Of a DNA stretch of 64,000 nt, positions 21,681 to 31,677 are shown piece after piece (the first letter of the stretch is position 1; every line of letters starts with the position of its first letter). The stretch is taken from the NCBI RefSeq assembly GCF_001435295.1, contig NZ_CM003594.1, positions 2,433,361-2,497,360 of the forward strand, read 5' to 3'. The position numbers and the translations under genes were made by a program. The DNA is from Psychrobacter sp. P11F6 (GTDB lineage: Bacteria > Pseudomonadota > Gammaproteobacteria > Pseudomonadales > Moraxellaceae). The notes beneath the pieces are model-generated. The model saw only the letters and a program-made list of their open reading frames with translations. It made no database searches and was not told where the DNA came from.

Positions 21681-21827
21681 CTTTTGTAAGGCGCTTTTAG
21701 TTATAGTAGACAAATTAGCTTACACATACTTTTATCCACTTATTAATGTCCGTGATATAAAAAAACATATGCTTCAAAACAGCTTATTTAATCAAGCTGA
21801 TAAATAACAATGACTAAAATCTAATGA

Positions 21828-22844
<1,017 letters not shown>

Positions 22845-22867
22845 TATTTAGCTACTTTTCATATCGT

Positions 22868-22908
22868 AAAAAAGCCCCAACCGCTTATGAGTAGCTGGGG
22901 CTTTTTTT
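22868..22908 (+). terminator. Intrinsic terminator of hemB
   Basis: GCCCCA (22874-22879) pairs with TGGGGC (22896-22901), flanked by an A run and a T run. It may also serve the convergent GST gene. Confidence 0.8.
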
Positions 22909-22963
22909 GTGCTGACATTCTATTAAAACAAAAAGATTTATTGCGTGTACTAACTATGAGTAT

Positions 22964-23941
22964 CTACAGCTGCTCACGATCATGCGCTGTCATAAAATCA
23001 ATCACAGGACCGACAGGGACGATACGAGTGGGATTAATACTGGCGTGACTGGTGTAGTAATGCTGCTTGATGTGAACCATATTCACCGTCTCTGCGATAC
23101 CTTCGACTTGATACAAATCACGCAGATAGCTCCAAAGGTTTGGATAATCAACAATACGACGCAGATTACATTTAAAATGCCCAACATAAACGGCGTCGAA
23201 ACGTACCAAAGTGGTAAACAGTCGCCAATCGGCCTCAGTGATCGTACTGCCTACCAAATAACGCTGAGTTGCTAAGCGCCCTTCAAGCGTATCTAGTGCT
23301 GCAAACAACTCAACCACTGCCTCTTCGTAGGCCTCTTGTGTGGTCGAAAATCCAGTTTTATACACGCCATTATTTATCGTAGAATAGACAAAGGTATTGA
23401 TATCGTCGATTTCTGTTAATAACTCGGCTGGCACAAAGTTACCTGCTACTGCGCCCACATCATCAAAGGCTGAATTAAACATACGGATGATTTCTGACGA
23501 CTCATTACTAACGATGGTATTGGTCTTCTTATCCCATAAAATAGGTACCGTGACGCGACCTGTATAATCTGGCTTGGCCTTGATATAGAGTTCATAGGCA
23601 TAGTCTGCATGGATATTCGGATCGCCAATAACCTCCTCTCCCGCTGCAAACGTCCAACCATTCTCTCCCATGAAGGGATGAACGACAGACAGTGCAATCA
23701 TATCCTCCAAACCTTTGAGCTTACGATAAATCAAAGCACGATGCGCCCAAGGACACGCGAGCGACACATATAGATGATAACGGTCAGCTTCGGCTTTAAA
23801 ACCCTCAATACCTGTTGGTCCTGCATTGCCATCCACGGTCACCCAGTTCCTAAAACCGGCATTCTCACGTTGAAAGCGGCCACCATTGGCTTCTGTGTCA
23901 TACCATTTGTCCTGCCACTGTCCATCGACCAATAAGCCCAT
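22964..23941 (-). CDS. Glutathionyl-hydroquinone reductase (Xi-class glutathione transferase, YqjG-like)
   Basis: Glutathione-dependent enzyme that removes glutathione from glutathionyl-hydroquinones. The 325-residue protein has the Xi-class N-terminal pattern: GRFQRENAGFRNWVT, then the catalytic cysteine in YVSLACPWAHRALI, VVHPFMGENGWTF, and in the thioredoxin fold VPILWDKKTNTIVSNESSEIIRM. The C-terminal helical domain contains ITEADWRLFTTLVRFDAVYVGHFKCNLRRI, a hallmark of the group. Cytoplasmic; transcribed alone and convergent with hemB. Confidence 0.93.
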   Translation of the reverse strand: MGLLVDGQWQDKWYDTEANGGRFQRENAGFRNWVTVDGNAGPTGIEGFKAEADRYHLYVSLACPWAHRALIYRKLKGLEDMIALSVVHPFMGENGWTFAAGEEVIGDPNIHADYAYELYIKAKPDYTGRVTVPILWDKKTNTIVSNESSEIIRMFNSAFDDVGAVAGNFVPAELLTEIDDINTFVYSTINNGVYKTGFSTTQEAYEEAVVELFAALDTLEGRLATQRYLVGSTITEADWRLFTTLVRFDAVYVGHFKCNLRRIVDYPNLWSYLRDLYQVEGIAETVNMVHIKQHYYTSHASINPTRIVPVGPVIDFMTAHDREQL

Positions 23942-24252
23942 GTTATTCTCCGACTATGTCTCGTTTCTATTCAACGCTATTAAGCATGACTTACTTTGAG
24001 TCATTACTATTATGACTCTCACTTCAGTTAGAGAGATATCATACCAGTTATAGGCCCTTATCCATTAAGGTTCGCCCTCTTATTAACAATAAAAACTACA
24101 CCAATTAAATTAAATATTTAGAAAATATACACAAAAATTCTTCTAAAACTCTTAATATAAGCCTCAATACCAAATATTATGATAATAAATTAGAATTACG
24201 ATAAAAAACACTTGCAAAGTCTGAGAAACTTGCTAAAATGCTCAACCTAAAT
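23942..24252. other. Intergenic region before tRNA-Val
   Basis: About 310 bp, strongly AT-rich between 24080 and 24230. A promoter for the tRNA must lie close to its 5' end (TTGCAA at 24212 is a candidate -35). No ORF recognised. Confidence 0.4.
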
Positions 24253-24329
<77 letters not shown>

Positions 24330-24338
24330 AATATTTAG

Positions 24339-24370
24339 AAAGCCCCAATCTCACGATTGGGGCTTTTTTT
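24339..24370 (+). terminator. Terminator after tRNA-Val
   Basis: AAAGCCCCAATC (24339-24350) pairs with GATTGGGGCTTT, 4-nt loop, followed by T's to 24370. It begins only 9 bp after the tRNA. Confidence 0.88.
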
Positions 24371-24571
24371 GTCTGTAATATATGGGCTGTAGCGAAAAAG
24401 GAAACTATACGTCGATGCAAATTCCCTCTTTTCTCACTTTCCGCAAACGTCATCAAAAAACGTGTGTGCCTAAATTGTGCCTAAGTTGCGCCTGCTCTCT
24501 ATTTTGCCTTTCTTTCAGAGTAGCACTTTCGACCTCTACCCTAGATTATCTAAAACCACTTTAAAATTAAT

Positions 24572-24796
24572 TTACTTCTCTTTATCTAGCGAGTCGTTAG
24601 GTACATAAGTAAATAAATCACCTACTTCAATATCTAGTGCCTCACAAATTTTATCCATAGTGTCAAAATCTATTCTTGAAGTCTGTTCGTTATAGATCTT
24701 GTGCACTGTCGACTTGCTAATTCCTGTCATTCTTATTAGATCTGCCACCTTCATACGACGTTCAGCTAGTAGCACTGGTAAATTACATAAAATCAT
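24572..24796 (-). CDS. Small Cro/CI-type transcriptional repressor
   Basis: A 74-residue protein that is almost entirely one helix-turn-helix domain of the XRE/HTH_26 kind: LLAERRMKVADLIRMTGISKSTVHKIYNEQTSRIDFDTMDKICEALDIEVGDLF. The recognition helix is ISKSTVHKIYN. It is divergent from an excisionase-like gene across a 150-bp region with repeated operator-like sequences. By position it is probably the repressor controlling excision and its own synthesis, as in many integrative elements; that role is inferred. Confidence 0.8.
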   Translation of the reverse strand: MILCNLPVLLAERRMKVADLIRMTGISKSTVHKIYNEQTSRIDFDTMDKICEALDIEVGDLFTYVPNDSLDKEK

Positions 24797-24819
24797 TAAT
24801 AATTCCTTAATAGACTAAA

Positions 24820-24906
24820 AAAGTACTTGCATCGACTAACGATAGCTAGTAAAGTACTTCTATCGAATAACAAATTACTTTTATAGAATTATTTGTTATC
24901 TCGATA
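24820..24906. promoter_or_regulatory. Iterated operator between repressor and excisionase genes
   Basis: Three related direct repeats, AAAGTACTTGCATCGA (24820), AAAGTACTTCTATCGA (24851) and AAATTACTTTTATAGA (24872), are spaced 31 and 21 bp apart, close to three and two turns of the helix. In addition TATCGAATAACAAAT (24861-24875) and ATTTGTTATCTCGATA (24891-24906) form an inverted repeat with one extra base. This is the expected layout for binding by the divergent repressor and by the excisionase-like protein. Confidence 0.6.
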
Positions 24907-24946
24907 AAACAACCTAGTTATTTAATTGGCTTACAAGGAATTTATT

Positions 24947-25162
24947 ATGTCACATACCTACCTAACTACCCAAGAGCTTTCTGAGCTCATCAAATATAAC
25001 CCTCGTACTATCCGTAATGAGCTCAAGGATAGTGTGCTTATCGAAGGCATTCATTATATACGCCCGTTCGGTGGTCGTAAGATTTTGTACATTTGGGAAG
25101 AGATTGAAAAAGATATGCGCACTGGCATTGCCGGTAGCATCAACGCCATGGCACTACAATAA
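24947..25162 (+). CDS. Putative excisionase / small DNA-binding protein
   Basis: Encodes 71 residues from the ATG at 24947, which has a well-placed AAGGA; an upstream in-frame TTG has none. The sequence MSHTYLTTQELSELIKYNPRTIRNEL looks like a MerR/excisionase-type winged helix-turn-helix, followed by FGGRKILYIWEEIEKDM. It lies 11 bp before the integrase gene and is driven by the operator region at 24820-24906, the usual xis-int arrangement. The excisionase role is inferred from context. Confidence 0.65.
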   Translation: MSHTYLTTQELSELIKYNPRTIRNELKDSVLIEGIHYIRPFGGRKILYIWEEIEKDMRTGIAGSINAMALQ

Positions 25163-25173
25163 GGAGAAATAGG

Positions 25174-26376
25174 ATGGCTAGTATCAGAAGGCGCAAAGGG
25201 AGCAATATGCTATTTGTCGATTTTTATTATATGGGTATACGCTGTCGGGAGACGACAAACCTTACAGACACGCCGGCGAATTGCAAGAAGCTTGATAAGG
25301 TGATTGAGAAAATGGAAGCAGAAATCATTCTAGGACTGTTCAACTACGCTAAGTACTTTCCAAAAAGTGATAAAGCGGCAGAAATGGTAGCGTTGAACGA
25401 TCGCAAGGAATGTATCAACACTAATACACCTTCCTTTGAGCAGTTTGCAAAATTATGGTTTTCTGAAAAAGAAATTGAATGGCGTGATACTTATAAGCGC
25501 AAAATAAAGGAGATTATTGATATGTACTTGATTGCTAAGTTTGGGACTAAACCCATTCATCTTATAAAAAAGACAGATGTATTAGCCTTCCGTTCATCGC
25601 TCGCCAAAGTAACGTACGGAAAAGCTAACAAACATCTGTCAGCGGCACGCATCAATTCGATAATGGTACCTTTAGGTATGATACTAAAAGAAGCAGCTAA
25701 ACGCTATCAATTTGATAATCCCTACTACGATATCAATGCGCTCAAAGAGCCTAAAACAGATATTCAACCATTCACACTGAATGAGGTTTGGACGTTTATC
25801 AATGGTGTGAGAGCAGACTATCGCAATTATTATCTGGTACGTTTTTTCACAGGGATGCGTACGAGTGAGATTGATGGGTTGACGTGGGAGAACATTGACT
25901 TTAATCGACGTGAAATTGTGATCAAACAAGCTTATGTTAAAGGCAAAATTGTTCCTCCTAAAACTCAAGAGTCTTACCGTGCGATTCAAATGTCACCTTG
26001 GGTCTACGATGCTCTAAAAGAACAGCAAACTATTACTTATGGACGCTCTGATTATGTATTTTGTGCACATACCGGTGAGCCACTTGACTATAACAACGTG
26101 AATAAGCGTGTTTGGCACCCTACTCTTAAGATTCTGGGTCTGAAGAAGCGTAATGCTTATCAGACTCGTCATACTGCAGCAACACTATGGTTAGCTGCTG
26201 GCGAAAGTCCTGAATGGATTGCCAGTCAAATGGGACACTCTACGACCAAGATGCTATTCAATACTTATAGCCGCTATGTGCCAAATATGACCCGCCAAGA
26301 TGGCAGTGCATTTGAGGCTCTGGTCAATCGCAGTCAGATTGCTCAAGTATCTACCGACAAGGAGACGTCACAATGA
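25174..26376 (+). CDS. int: Tyrosine recombinase, phage-type integrase
   Basis: Site-specific recombinase likely to integrate the island at tRNA-Val. The 400-residue protein has an N-terminal arm-binding part of the DUF3596 type (MASIRRRKGSNMLFVDFYYMGIRCRETTNLTDTP is spread over residues 1-34), a core-binding SAM-like domain (about 85-190) and a catalytic domain with Arg in FTGMRTSEIDGL, the block AYQTRHTAATLWLAAG, GHST and the nucleophile in NTYSRYVP. The first His of the usual HxxR box is Tyr, a common variation in this subfamily. Start behind AAGGAG. It overlaps the next gene by 4 bp. Confidence 0.93.
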   Translation: MASIRRRKGSNMLFVDFYYMGIRCRETTNLTDTPANCKKLDKVIEKMEAEIILGLFNYAKYFPKSDKAAEMVALNDRKECINTNTPSFEQFAKLWFSEKEIEWRDTYKRKIKEIIDMYLIAKFGTKPIHLIKKTDVLAFRSSLAKVTYGKANKHLSAARINSIMVPLGMILKEAAKRYQFDNPYYDINALKEPKTDIQPFTLNEVWTFINGVRADYRNYYLVRFFTGMRTSEIDGLTWENIDFNRREIVIKQAYVKGKIVPPKTQESYRAIQMSPWVYDALKEQQTITYGRSDYVFCAHTGEPLDYNNVNKRVWHPTLKILGLKKRNAYQTRHTAATLWLAAGESPEWIASQMGHSTTKMLFNTYSRYVPNMTRQDGSAFEALVNRSQIAQVSTDKETSQ

Positions 26377-26663
26377 AATCCATTAATTACGATAAATTGT
26401 ATGCGGCATTTAAACCTAGCGGCTATGTCAGTAAGGATGCCAATACTATCGCCAACATATTGATTTATGATCTATGTATTCAGCCTGGTTCTAATCTAGC
26501 ACGCTTTTTAGAAGTAAAAACGTACTTTGATAATCATATGGCGATGCGTGTGTGGGTACAGAAACGCTTGGACGTGAATATTGGGTATGTGGTTAATGAT
26601 ATGTGTCAGCAGCTTCAGGGTGAGCTTTATGAGCTATTACCGCAGCCTGGCTATGCGTACTGA
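26373..26663 (+). CDS. Hypothetical protein, cotranscribed with the integrase
   Basis: A 96-residue protein that overlaps the integrase stop by 4 bp (ATGA), so translational coupling is likely. Sequence: an N-terminal YDKLYAAFKPSGYVSKDANTIANILIYDL, then a stretch with FLEVKTYFDNHMAMRVWVQKRLD. I do not recognise the family; no signal peptide or membrane segment is visible. It lies between the integrase and a zinc-ribbon gene. Confidence 0.6.
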   Translation: MKSINYDKLYAAFKPSGYVSKDANTIANILIYDLCIQPGSNLARFLEVKTYFDNHMAMRVWVQKRLDVNIGYVVNDMCQQLQGELYELLPQPGYAY

Positions 26664-26673
26664 GGAGAATACT

Positions 26674-26982
26674 ATGAGTGTTAAGCTTCAGCCTAGCATG
26701 ACGCAGAATACACGAGATTTAAATATCTGTGGCGATTACTGGGCATACAACAATCAAGGTAATTATATTGCACACGTAATATCAGTTTGTCAGAAGTACG
26801 ACATCAGTTCTCATATCTTGTTTCAAACAATAGGTGAGTGTTTTGCTTATTTAGATGATGTGCGATGCGAGTACTGTGGTTACGTTTGTCCTCTAGAAAC
26901 ACCTGCAGACATTCCTTTTATGCGCTCAAAAGAGCGTTGGTGTTGTGAGGTGTGTGAGCATGCCTTATGGCGTGACAACTAA
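26674..26982 (+). CDS. Hypothetical protein with probable zinc-binding cysteines
   Basis: Encodes 102 residues from an ATG at 26674 with GAGGAGA 7 bp upstream. A longer frame starting at 26581 overlaps the previous gene and has no ribosome site. The C-terminal half contains two cysteine pairs, CEYCGYVCP and WCCEVCEHAL, which suggest a small zinc ribbon. Function unknown. It is the last gene before a terminator and the cas1 region. Confidence 0.6.
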   Translation: MSVKLQPSMTQNTRDLNICGDYWAYNNQGNYIAHVISVCQKYDISSHILFQTIGECFAYLDDVRCEYCGYVCPLETPADIPFMRSKERWCCEVCEHALWRDN

Positions 26983-27013
26983 AGCACTTAACAAGATAAA
27001 GTGTTTTACTAAT

Positions 27014-27045
27014 CACCAGATAATTTAGGTTGTCTGGTTTTTTAT
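27014..27045 (+). terminator. Terminator of the integrase operon
   Basis: CACCAGATAA and TTGTCTGG form a stem (arms about 27014-27023 and 27029-27037) followed by TTTTTTA. It insulates the integration genes from the cas operon. Confidence 0.7.
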
Positions 27046-27062
27046 TGATCTTTGAATTATGA

Positions 27063-27162
27063 CGACATTCAATGTCGCAGAGAAAACGCTATCCATTGTT
27101 TTGCAAACATAATTCCAGTAAAGTAAACCTTATCTTAAATATGGTTTTATATTACTGGAATT
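27063..27162 (+). promoter_or_regulatory. cas1 upstream region with two inverted repeats
   Basis: A 15-nt palindrome CGACATTCAATGTCG (27063-27077) lies upstream of TTGCAA (27101-27106). Then AATTCCAGTAA (27111-27121) and its exact complement TTACTGGAATT (27152-27162) flank a 30-bp interval that itself contains a second nested pair (TAAACC/GGTTTTA). The right arm includes the GGAA ribosome site of cas1, so the stem, if formed in RNA, would hide it. Confidence 0.5.
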
Positions 27163-27165
27163 ATT

Positions 27166-28161
27166 ATGGCCAAATCAACCAACCCCTATACTAACAACAG
27201 CTTTGATTCATCCGACCTAAAAACCATTCTACATTCCAAACGTGCAAATATTTACTACTTATCACACTGCCGTGTCATGCAAAAAGACGGTCGCATCCTC
27301 TATCTCACTGAAGAAGACAAGGCCAATCTGTTCTATAACATTCCTATTGCTAATACCACATCCTTACTACTCGGTACAGGGACTTCGATCACTCAAGCGG
27401 CAATGCGGTTATTGTCACAGGCTGGGGTGTTAGTTGGCTTCTGTGGCGGTGGCGGATCACCACTATTTATGGGCGCAGAGCGTGAAATCTTCATTGAATG
27501 GATGACCCCGCAAAGTGAATACCGCCCAACGGAATATATTCAAGGTTGGATGAGTTGGTGGTGGGATGATGATAAACGCTTAGCGGCAGCCAAACTGTTA
27601 CAACATGCTCGCCTTGCCTATCTACAAACCATTTGGAGCAAAGATAGTGAACTGAAACGCCATGGCTTTGATAGCAGCCGTGATGAGATTAGAGACTTAA
27701 TCGAAAACAATGTCCGTCAGATAAACCAGCAAATGGAGGTCATGCATTTATTGCAGCTTGAAGCAAGGTTAACCAAAAACCTCTATAAACTAGCTGCCAA
27801 GAATACCGGCTATGACGGCTTTACCCGTGAGCATGAAGGTATCGATAAGGCCAATGGCTTCTTGAATCACGGCAATTATCTCGCATACGGACTTGGCGCA
27901 ACGACGGCATGGACGCTCGGCATTCCGCATGGCTTTGCAGTAATGCATGGCAAGACTCGGCGCGGGGCATTGGTATTTGATATCGCTGATATTATTAAAG
28001 ATGCACTGGTGCTACCTCTTGCCTTTATCTGTGCAAGCGAGAACCTAAGCGAGCAAGAGTTTCGGCAAGAGTGCCTGAATATGTTCACTAAACACAAAGC
28101 ACTCGACTATCAGTTTGAAGTGGTTAAGCAGATTGCTATGACTAAAGACTGGAGCGTGTAG
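27166..28161 (+). CDS. cas1: Type I-F CRISPR integrase Cas1
   Basis: Metal-dependent nuclease/integrase that inserts new spacers together with the Cas2 part of Cas2/3. The 331-residue protein carries I-F Cas1 features: the N-terminal fold (SKRANIYYLSHCRVMQKDGRILYL), the central GVLVGFCGGGGSPLFM and the helical catalytic domain with REHEGIDKANGFLNHGNYLAYGL, GIPHGFAVMHG and VFDIADIIKDALVLPLAF, which supply the Glu, His and Asp ligands. It is adjacent to the cas2/3 gene without any gap (stop 28161, start 28162). Confidence 0.97.
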   Translation: MAKSTNPYTNNSFDSSDLKTILHSKRANIYYLSHCRVMQKDGRILYLTEEDKANLFYNIPIANTTSLLLGTGTSITQAAMRLLSQAGVLVGFCGGGGSPLFMGAEREIFIEWMTPQSEYRPTEYIQGWMSWWWDDDKRLAAAKLLQHARLAYLQTIWSKDSELKRHGFDSSRDEIRDLIENNVRQINQQMEVMHLLQLEARLTKNLYKLAAKNTGYDGFTREHEGIDKANGFLNHGNYLAYGLGATTAWTLGIPHGFAVMHGKTRRGALVFDIADIIKDALVLPLAFICASENLSEQEFRQECLNMFTKHKALDYQFEVVKQIAMTKDWSV

Positions 28162-31100
28162 ATGATTGTCACCTTTGTTTCGCAATGTGAAAAAAAGTCG
28201 CTCAGTCGCACGCGGCGTATTCTAGACGCGTTCGCCAATCGTATCGGGGATAATGTTTGGCAAACGGCAATTACCGAAGATGGTCTTACGACTGTCAAGA
28301 AACTGCTGCGCAAATCAGCGACCAAGTCAACGGCAGTAAGCTGTCATCGTAATAAGACGCGCCAGCTGACGGAGCTGGTATGGGTTGTGGGTAATAAGCG
28401 TAAGTTTAATGAGATTGGCGTGGTGCCAGTTAATCGAACCAAACGAAACATTCTACATAGCGAATGGGAAAATGACTGGAGTTACGCCAGTAGTATTCAA
28501 ATTATCGCTACGATTGCTGCGCTACTTCATGATATCGGTAAATCAACCATTGGCTTTCAAAATAAACTTATAAAAGGCAGTAAACAAGGTGACTCTTATC
28601 GTCATGAGTGGATATCACTAAAGCTTTTTGAGCTAATCATTAAAGATTGCAACACAGATGAGGCATGGCTTGATCGATTAATGCATCTGGACAAATGGTT
28701 AGAGGTCAATGATATAGAGAAACTGATCTCTATAGCTAATCAAAACACTGTAGATATAGAACCAATGCCACCGCTAGCTCAATGGGTCGCCTGGCTGATT
28801 GTCACTCATCACCGCCTGCCACCAGCTGATAAAGTATTTCATTCCTCTACTGCCATTCAGCGTATGCAGCAGCCTAAAGAAACCTCGCTTTATAAGCGAA
28901 ACTTACAGCAGTTTTATGGTCACTTAATACCTTTTGATTATTGGGTAAAAAATCCTAAATCGCTAGATGAGATGACCCAAGCTCAACTTAAAAGCTTTTG
29001 GCAATTCGAGCACTTAGTTATTAATAGTTCTGCTTGGCAAAAAAATATTAGACGCTGGTCTAAAAAAGCGCTGAACGATTCTACCCTCCTTCAGATTAGC
29101 CAACAAGCTGTTGAATCTCACAAATCTATCAGCGATCCATTTTTACTACACTTATCACGTCTATGCTTAATGGTAGGCGATCACAATTATTCTAGTCTCA
29201 AAGAAAACGACTCGCGCTGTATAACCGTCAACAGCCAATTTAAAAAACTAGCGGCTAATACGGATCGTACTGCTAACATACCCACAGTTAAACAATCACT
29301 TGAAGAGCATTTACTAGGTGTAGCTACTTTCACAGCTCATTTCTGCCGAGCGCTACCTATTATTGCTAATGAAATGCCGACGCTACGTAATCATGATCCT
29401 CTAGCCAAACCTACTGGCATAGAGCGTTTCAAATGGCAGAATCAAGCGTTTAAGATGTGCTACGGCTTGCAAGAATCCACACGCGAACATGGATTTTTTG
29501 GGGTAAATATGGCATCAACAGGTGCAGGCAAAACGATTGGTAATGCTCGCATTATGTACGCTTTAGCTGACCCAAAAAAGGGCGCACGTTTTACTATTGC
29601 CTTAGGTCTGCGGATTCTAACTTTACAGACAGGACTTAGCTTTCGTAAGGACTTGAAATTAAAGGGTGATCAATTAGCAATACTTGTCGGTGGCAGCGCC
29701 AATAAAAAACTGTTTGAGCTGGCCTACGATAATAAGACTAATGACATTACCGAGATCATCGGTGAGCATGCAAATGATAAAGAGCCTGATAATGAATCAC
29801 AGACATTCGGCAGTGAATCTAGTGAGGATTTAATAGATGAAATAGTCGATAGCGATATTGATTATCAAGATTATGAAGCGCTTAATCTTGATACCGTTAT
29901 TGCCAGCTCAAAAGCGCGCGATCTTATCTTTGCGCCTATTGTGACCTGTACTGTTGACCATATTATTCAAGCCAGCGAATGCAAACGTGGCGGTAAATAT
30001 ATAGCACCAATTCTGCGATTACTTAGTAGTGACTTGATACTTGATGAGCCTGACGATTTTGACCAAGCGGACTTGCCTGCGCTTTCTCGACTCGTGCATC
30101 TTGCTGGACTATTTGGCACACGAGTACTGCTATCTTCTGCCACTTTGACCCCTGATTTAGTAACAGGGTTATTTGAAGCTTACATGGAAGGTCGGAAACT
30201 GTTTAACCAAAGCCAAAACAAATCAATGCCTAGAGTGGTCTGTGCATGGTTCGATGAACAACCTAAAGCGATGATGTCTGAGCAATGTGCTGATATGGAT
30301 GAATTCCAAGACAAGCATAAACAATTTTGCGATAAACGTGCCAGCTATTTAGCCAAGCAGCCTGTTAGACGTCAAGTAGAAATACTGCCGTTTTCAGTAT
30401 TATATACTCAGGATAAAGCCACACAGTTTTATAGCGCTTTAGCACAAACGATAGTCGATGCGGCTGTCAATTTGCATGATAAGCATCATGAAGTGCTGAC
30501 TAATTCGGATAAGAAAAACTCTGTTGTAAACGCACAAGTGAGTATCGGACTGGTACGCGTTGCTAACATTAACAACATTACTAATATTGCCATGCAGCTT
30601 TTTAAAGCAGATAGCATCACTGTGCCAGATGATACGGTAATACATGTGGTGTGCTATCACGCTAAGCAGCTATTACTACTACGTAATGCTTTAGAAAATA
30701 AGCTCGATAGAATCCTAGATCGTAGCGACAATAAAGTTAGCGTGCTTAATCATCCTGAAATTAAACAAGCCATTACCAATTATCCTACTAAAAATCATAT
30801 TTTTATAGTACTCGCTACTCCTGTCGCCGAGGTCGGACGCGATCATGATTATGATTGGGCGATAGTCGAACCTTCTTCTATGCGCTCTATTATTCAGCTG
30901 GCTGGGCGTGTTTGGCGTCATCGGCCTAATAAGGTTGCTAACACACCTAATATTTTATTGTTGCAATACAATATCCGTTACTTCAAACATCCAAATGGTC
31001 AGCGACCTATTTTCACTTATCCAGGATTTGAGACCGCGTTATTCAAGCCGCCAAGCTACGATTTGAATGAATTAATGACTCAAGAGCAGTTAGCGCACGT

Positions 31101-31650
31101 TGATGCCAGACCTAGAATTTTATCTTCTGAAAGTAAAACAATAGAGACGTTAAGCGACCTTGAACATCACGTTATGCAGCATTTATTAAATAGCCCCAAG
31201 CTTAACTACGTTAATGCCTATTGGGATAGCAAGGCTACGGCTAATCGCACCCATACACATTTGCAGCAAATCAGTCCTTTTCGGGCAGGAACGCCGCAAG
31301 ATGATTGGTTATTAATTCCGCGAATGGTCAGCGATGACGAAGATATCGATCAACCAACCACTGGCTTTGATGCGTACTATAGCGAGGATGTCTTCGAAAA
31401 AGGCTTAGCCAAATCTACCCCTCAGAATAAAACCATTCAACCACTAGCCTTTAGTTTTGAGCATGTACAAATAAAGCCTTGGTTGATTACTTCACTAAAT
31501 GATGTCTTACAAGATTTACAACTCTCACATTCTGATAAAAGCATGCGCTCATTAGCGATTACTTATTCATCGGTATCGCTTGATAGCATCAAGTCTAGCA
31601 ATAGTAGCGGCTGGACGTTTCATGAGTTTTTTGGATTTGTGCGTGGATAG
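28162..31650 (+). CDS. cas3: Type I-F fused Cas2/Cas3 helicase-nuclease
   Basis: Carries out target DNA unwinding and degradation after Cascade binding and, through its Cas2 part, spacer acquisition. In the 1162 residues I see an N-terminal Cas2-like domain (MIVTFVSQCEKKSLSRTRRI, to about 95), an HD nuclease with LLHDIGKST (about residue 122), YRHEW and VTHHRLPP, and a superfamily 2 helicase with Walker A STGAGKTIG (about 452), DExD-like LDEPDDF (about 626), SSAT and motif VI QLAGRVWRHR (about 911). All key residues seem intact, so the enzyme should be active. After its stop comes a 270-bp gap with a crRNA-like RNA gene. Confidence 0.97.
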   Translation: MIVTFVSQCEKKSLSRTRRILDAFANRIGDNVWQTAITEDGLTTVKKLLRKSATKSTAVSCHRNKTRQLTELVWVVGNKRKFNEIGVVPVNRTKRNILHSEWENDWSYASSIQIIATIAALLHDIGKSTIGFQNKLIKGSKQGDSYRHEWISLKLFELIIKDCNTDEAWLDRLMHLDKWLEVNDIEKLISIANQNTVDIEPMPPLAQWVAWLIVTHHRLPPADKVFHSSTAIQRMQQPKETSLYKRNLQQFYGHLIPFDYWVKNPKSLDEMTQAQLKSFWQFEHLVINSSAWQKNIRRWSKKALNDSTLLQISQQAVESHKSISDPFLLHLSRLCLMVGDHNYSSLKENDSRCITVNSQFKKLAANTDRTANIPTVKQSLEEHLLGVATFTAHFCRALPIIANEMPTLRNHDPLAKPTGIERFKWQNQAFKMCYGLQESTREHGFFGVNMASTGAGKTIGNARIMYALADPKKGARFTIALGLRILTLQTGLSFRKDLKLKGDQLAILVGGSANKKLFELAYDNKTNDITEIIGEHANDKEPDNESQTFGSESSEDLIDEIVDSDIDYQDYEALNLDTVIASSKARDLIFAPIVTCTVDHIIQASECKRGGKYIAPILRLLSSDLILDEPDDFDQADLPALSRLVHLAGLFGTRVLLSSATLTPDLVTGLFEAYMEGRKLFNQSQNKSMPRVVCAWFDEQPKAMMSEQCADMDEFQDKHKQFCDKRASYLAKQPVRRQVEILPFSVLYTQDKATQFYSALAQTIVDAAVNLHDKHHEVLTNSDKKNSVVNAQVSIGLVRVANINNITNIAMQLFKADSITVPDDTVIHVVCYHAKQLLLLRNALENKLDRILDRSDNKVSVLNHPEIKQAITNYPTKNHIFIVLATPVAEVGRDHDYDWAIVEPSSMRSIIQLAGRVWRHRPNKVANTPNILLLQYNIRYFKHPNGQRPIFTYPGFETALFKPPSYDLNELMTQEQLAHVDARPRILSSESKTIETLSDLEHHVMQHLLNSPKLNYVNAYWDSKATANRTHTHLQQISPFRAGTPQDDWLLIPRMVSDDEDIDQPTTGFDAYYSEDVFEKGLAKSTPQNKTIQPLAFSFEHVQIKPWLITSLNDVLQDLQLSHSDKSMRSLAITYSSVSLDSIKSSNSSGWTFHEFFGFVRG

Positions 31651-31677
31651 GCTTGAGCTTATTAAAATCATTGGCAT

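Noticed and set aside
24371..24571. Short plus-strand ORFs after the tRNA terminator (24290-24564)
   Set aside because: They begin within the tRNA or terminator, lack ribosome sites and have no recognisable sequence.
26581..26673. Longer start (26581) for the zinc-ribbon gene
   Set aside because: It would overlap the preceding gene by over 80 bp, while the ATG at 26674 has a strong ribosome site.
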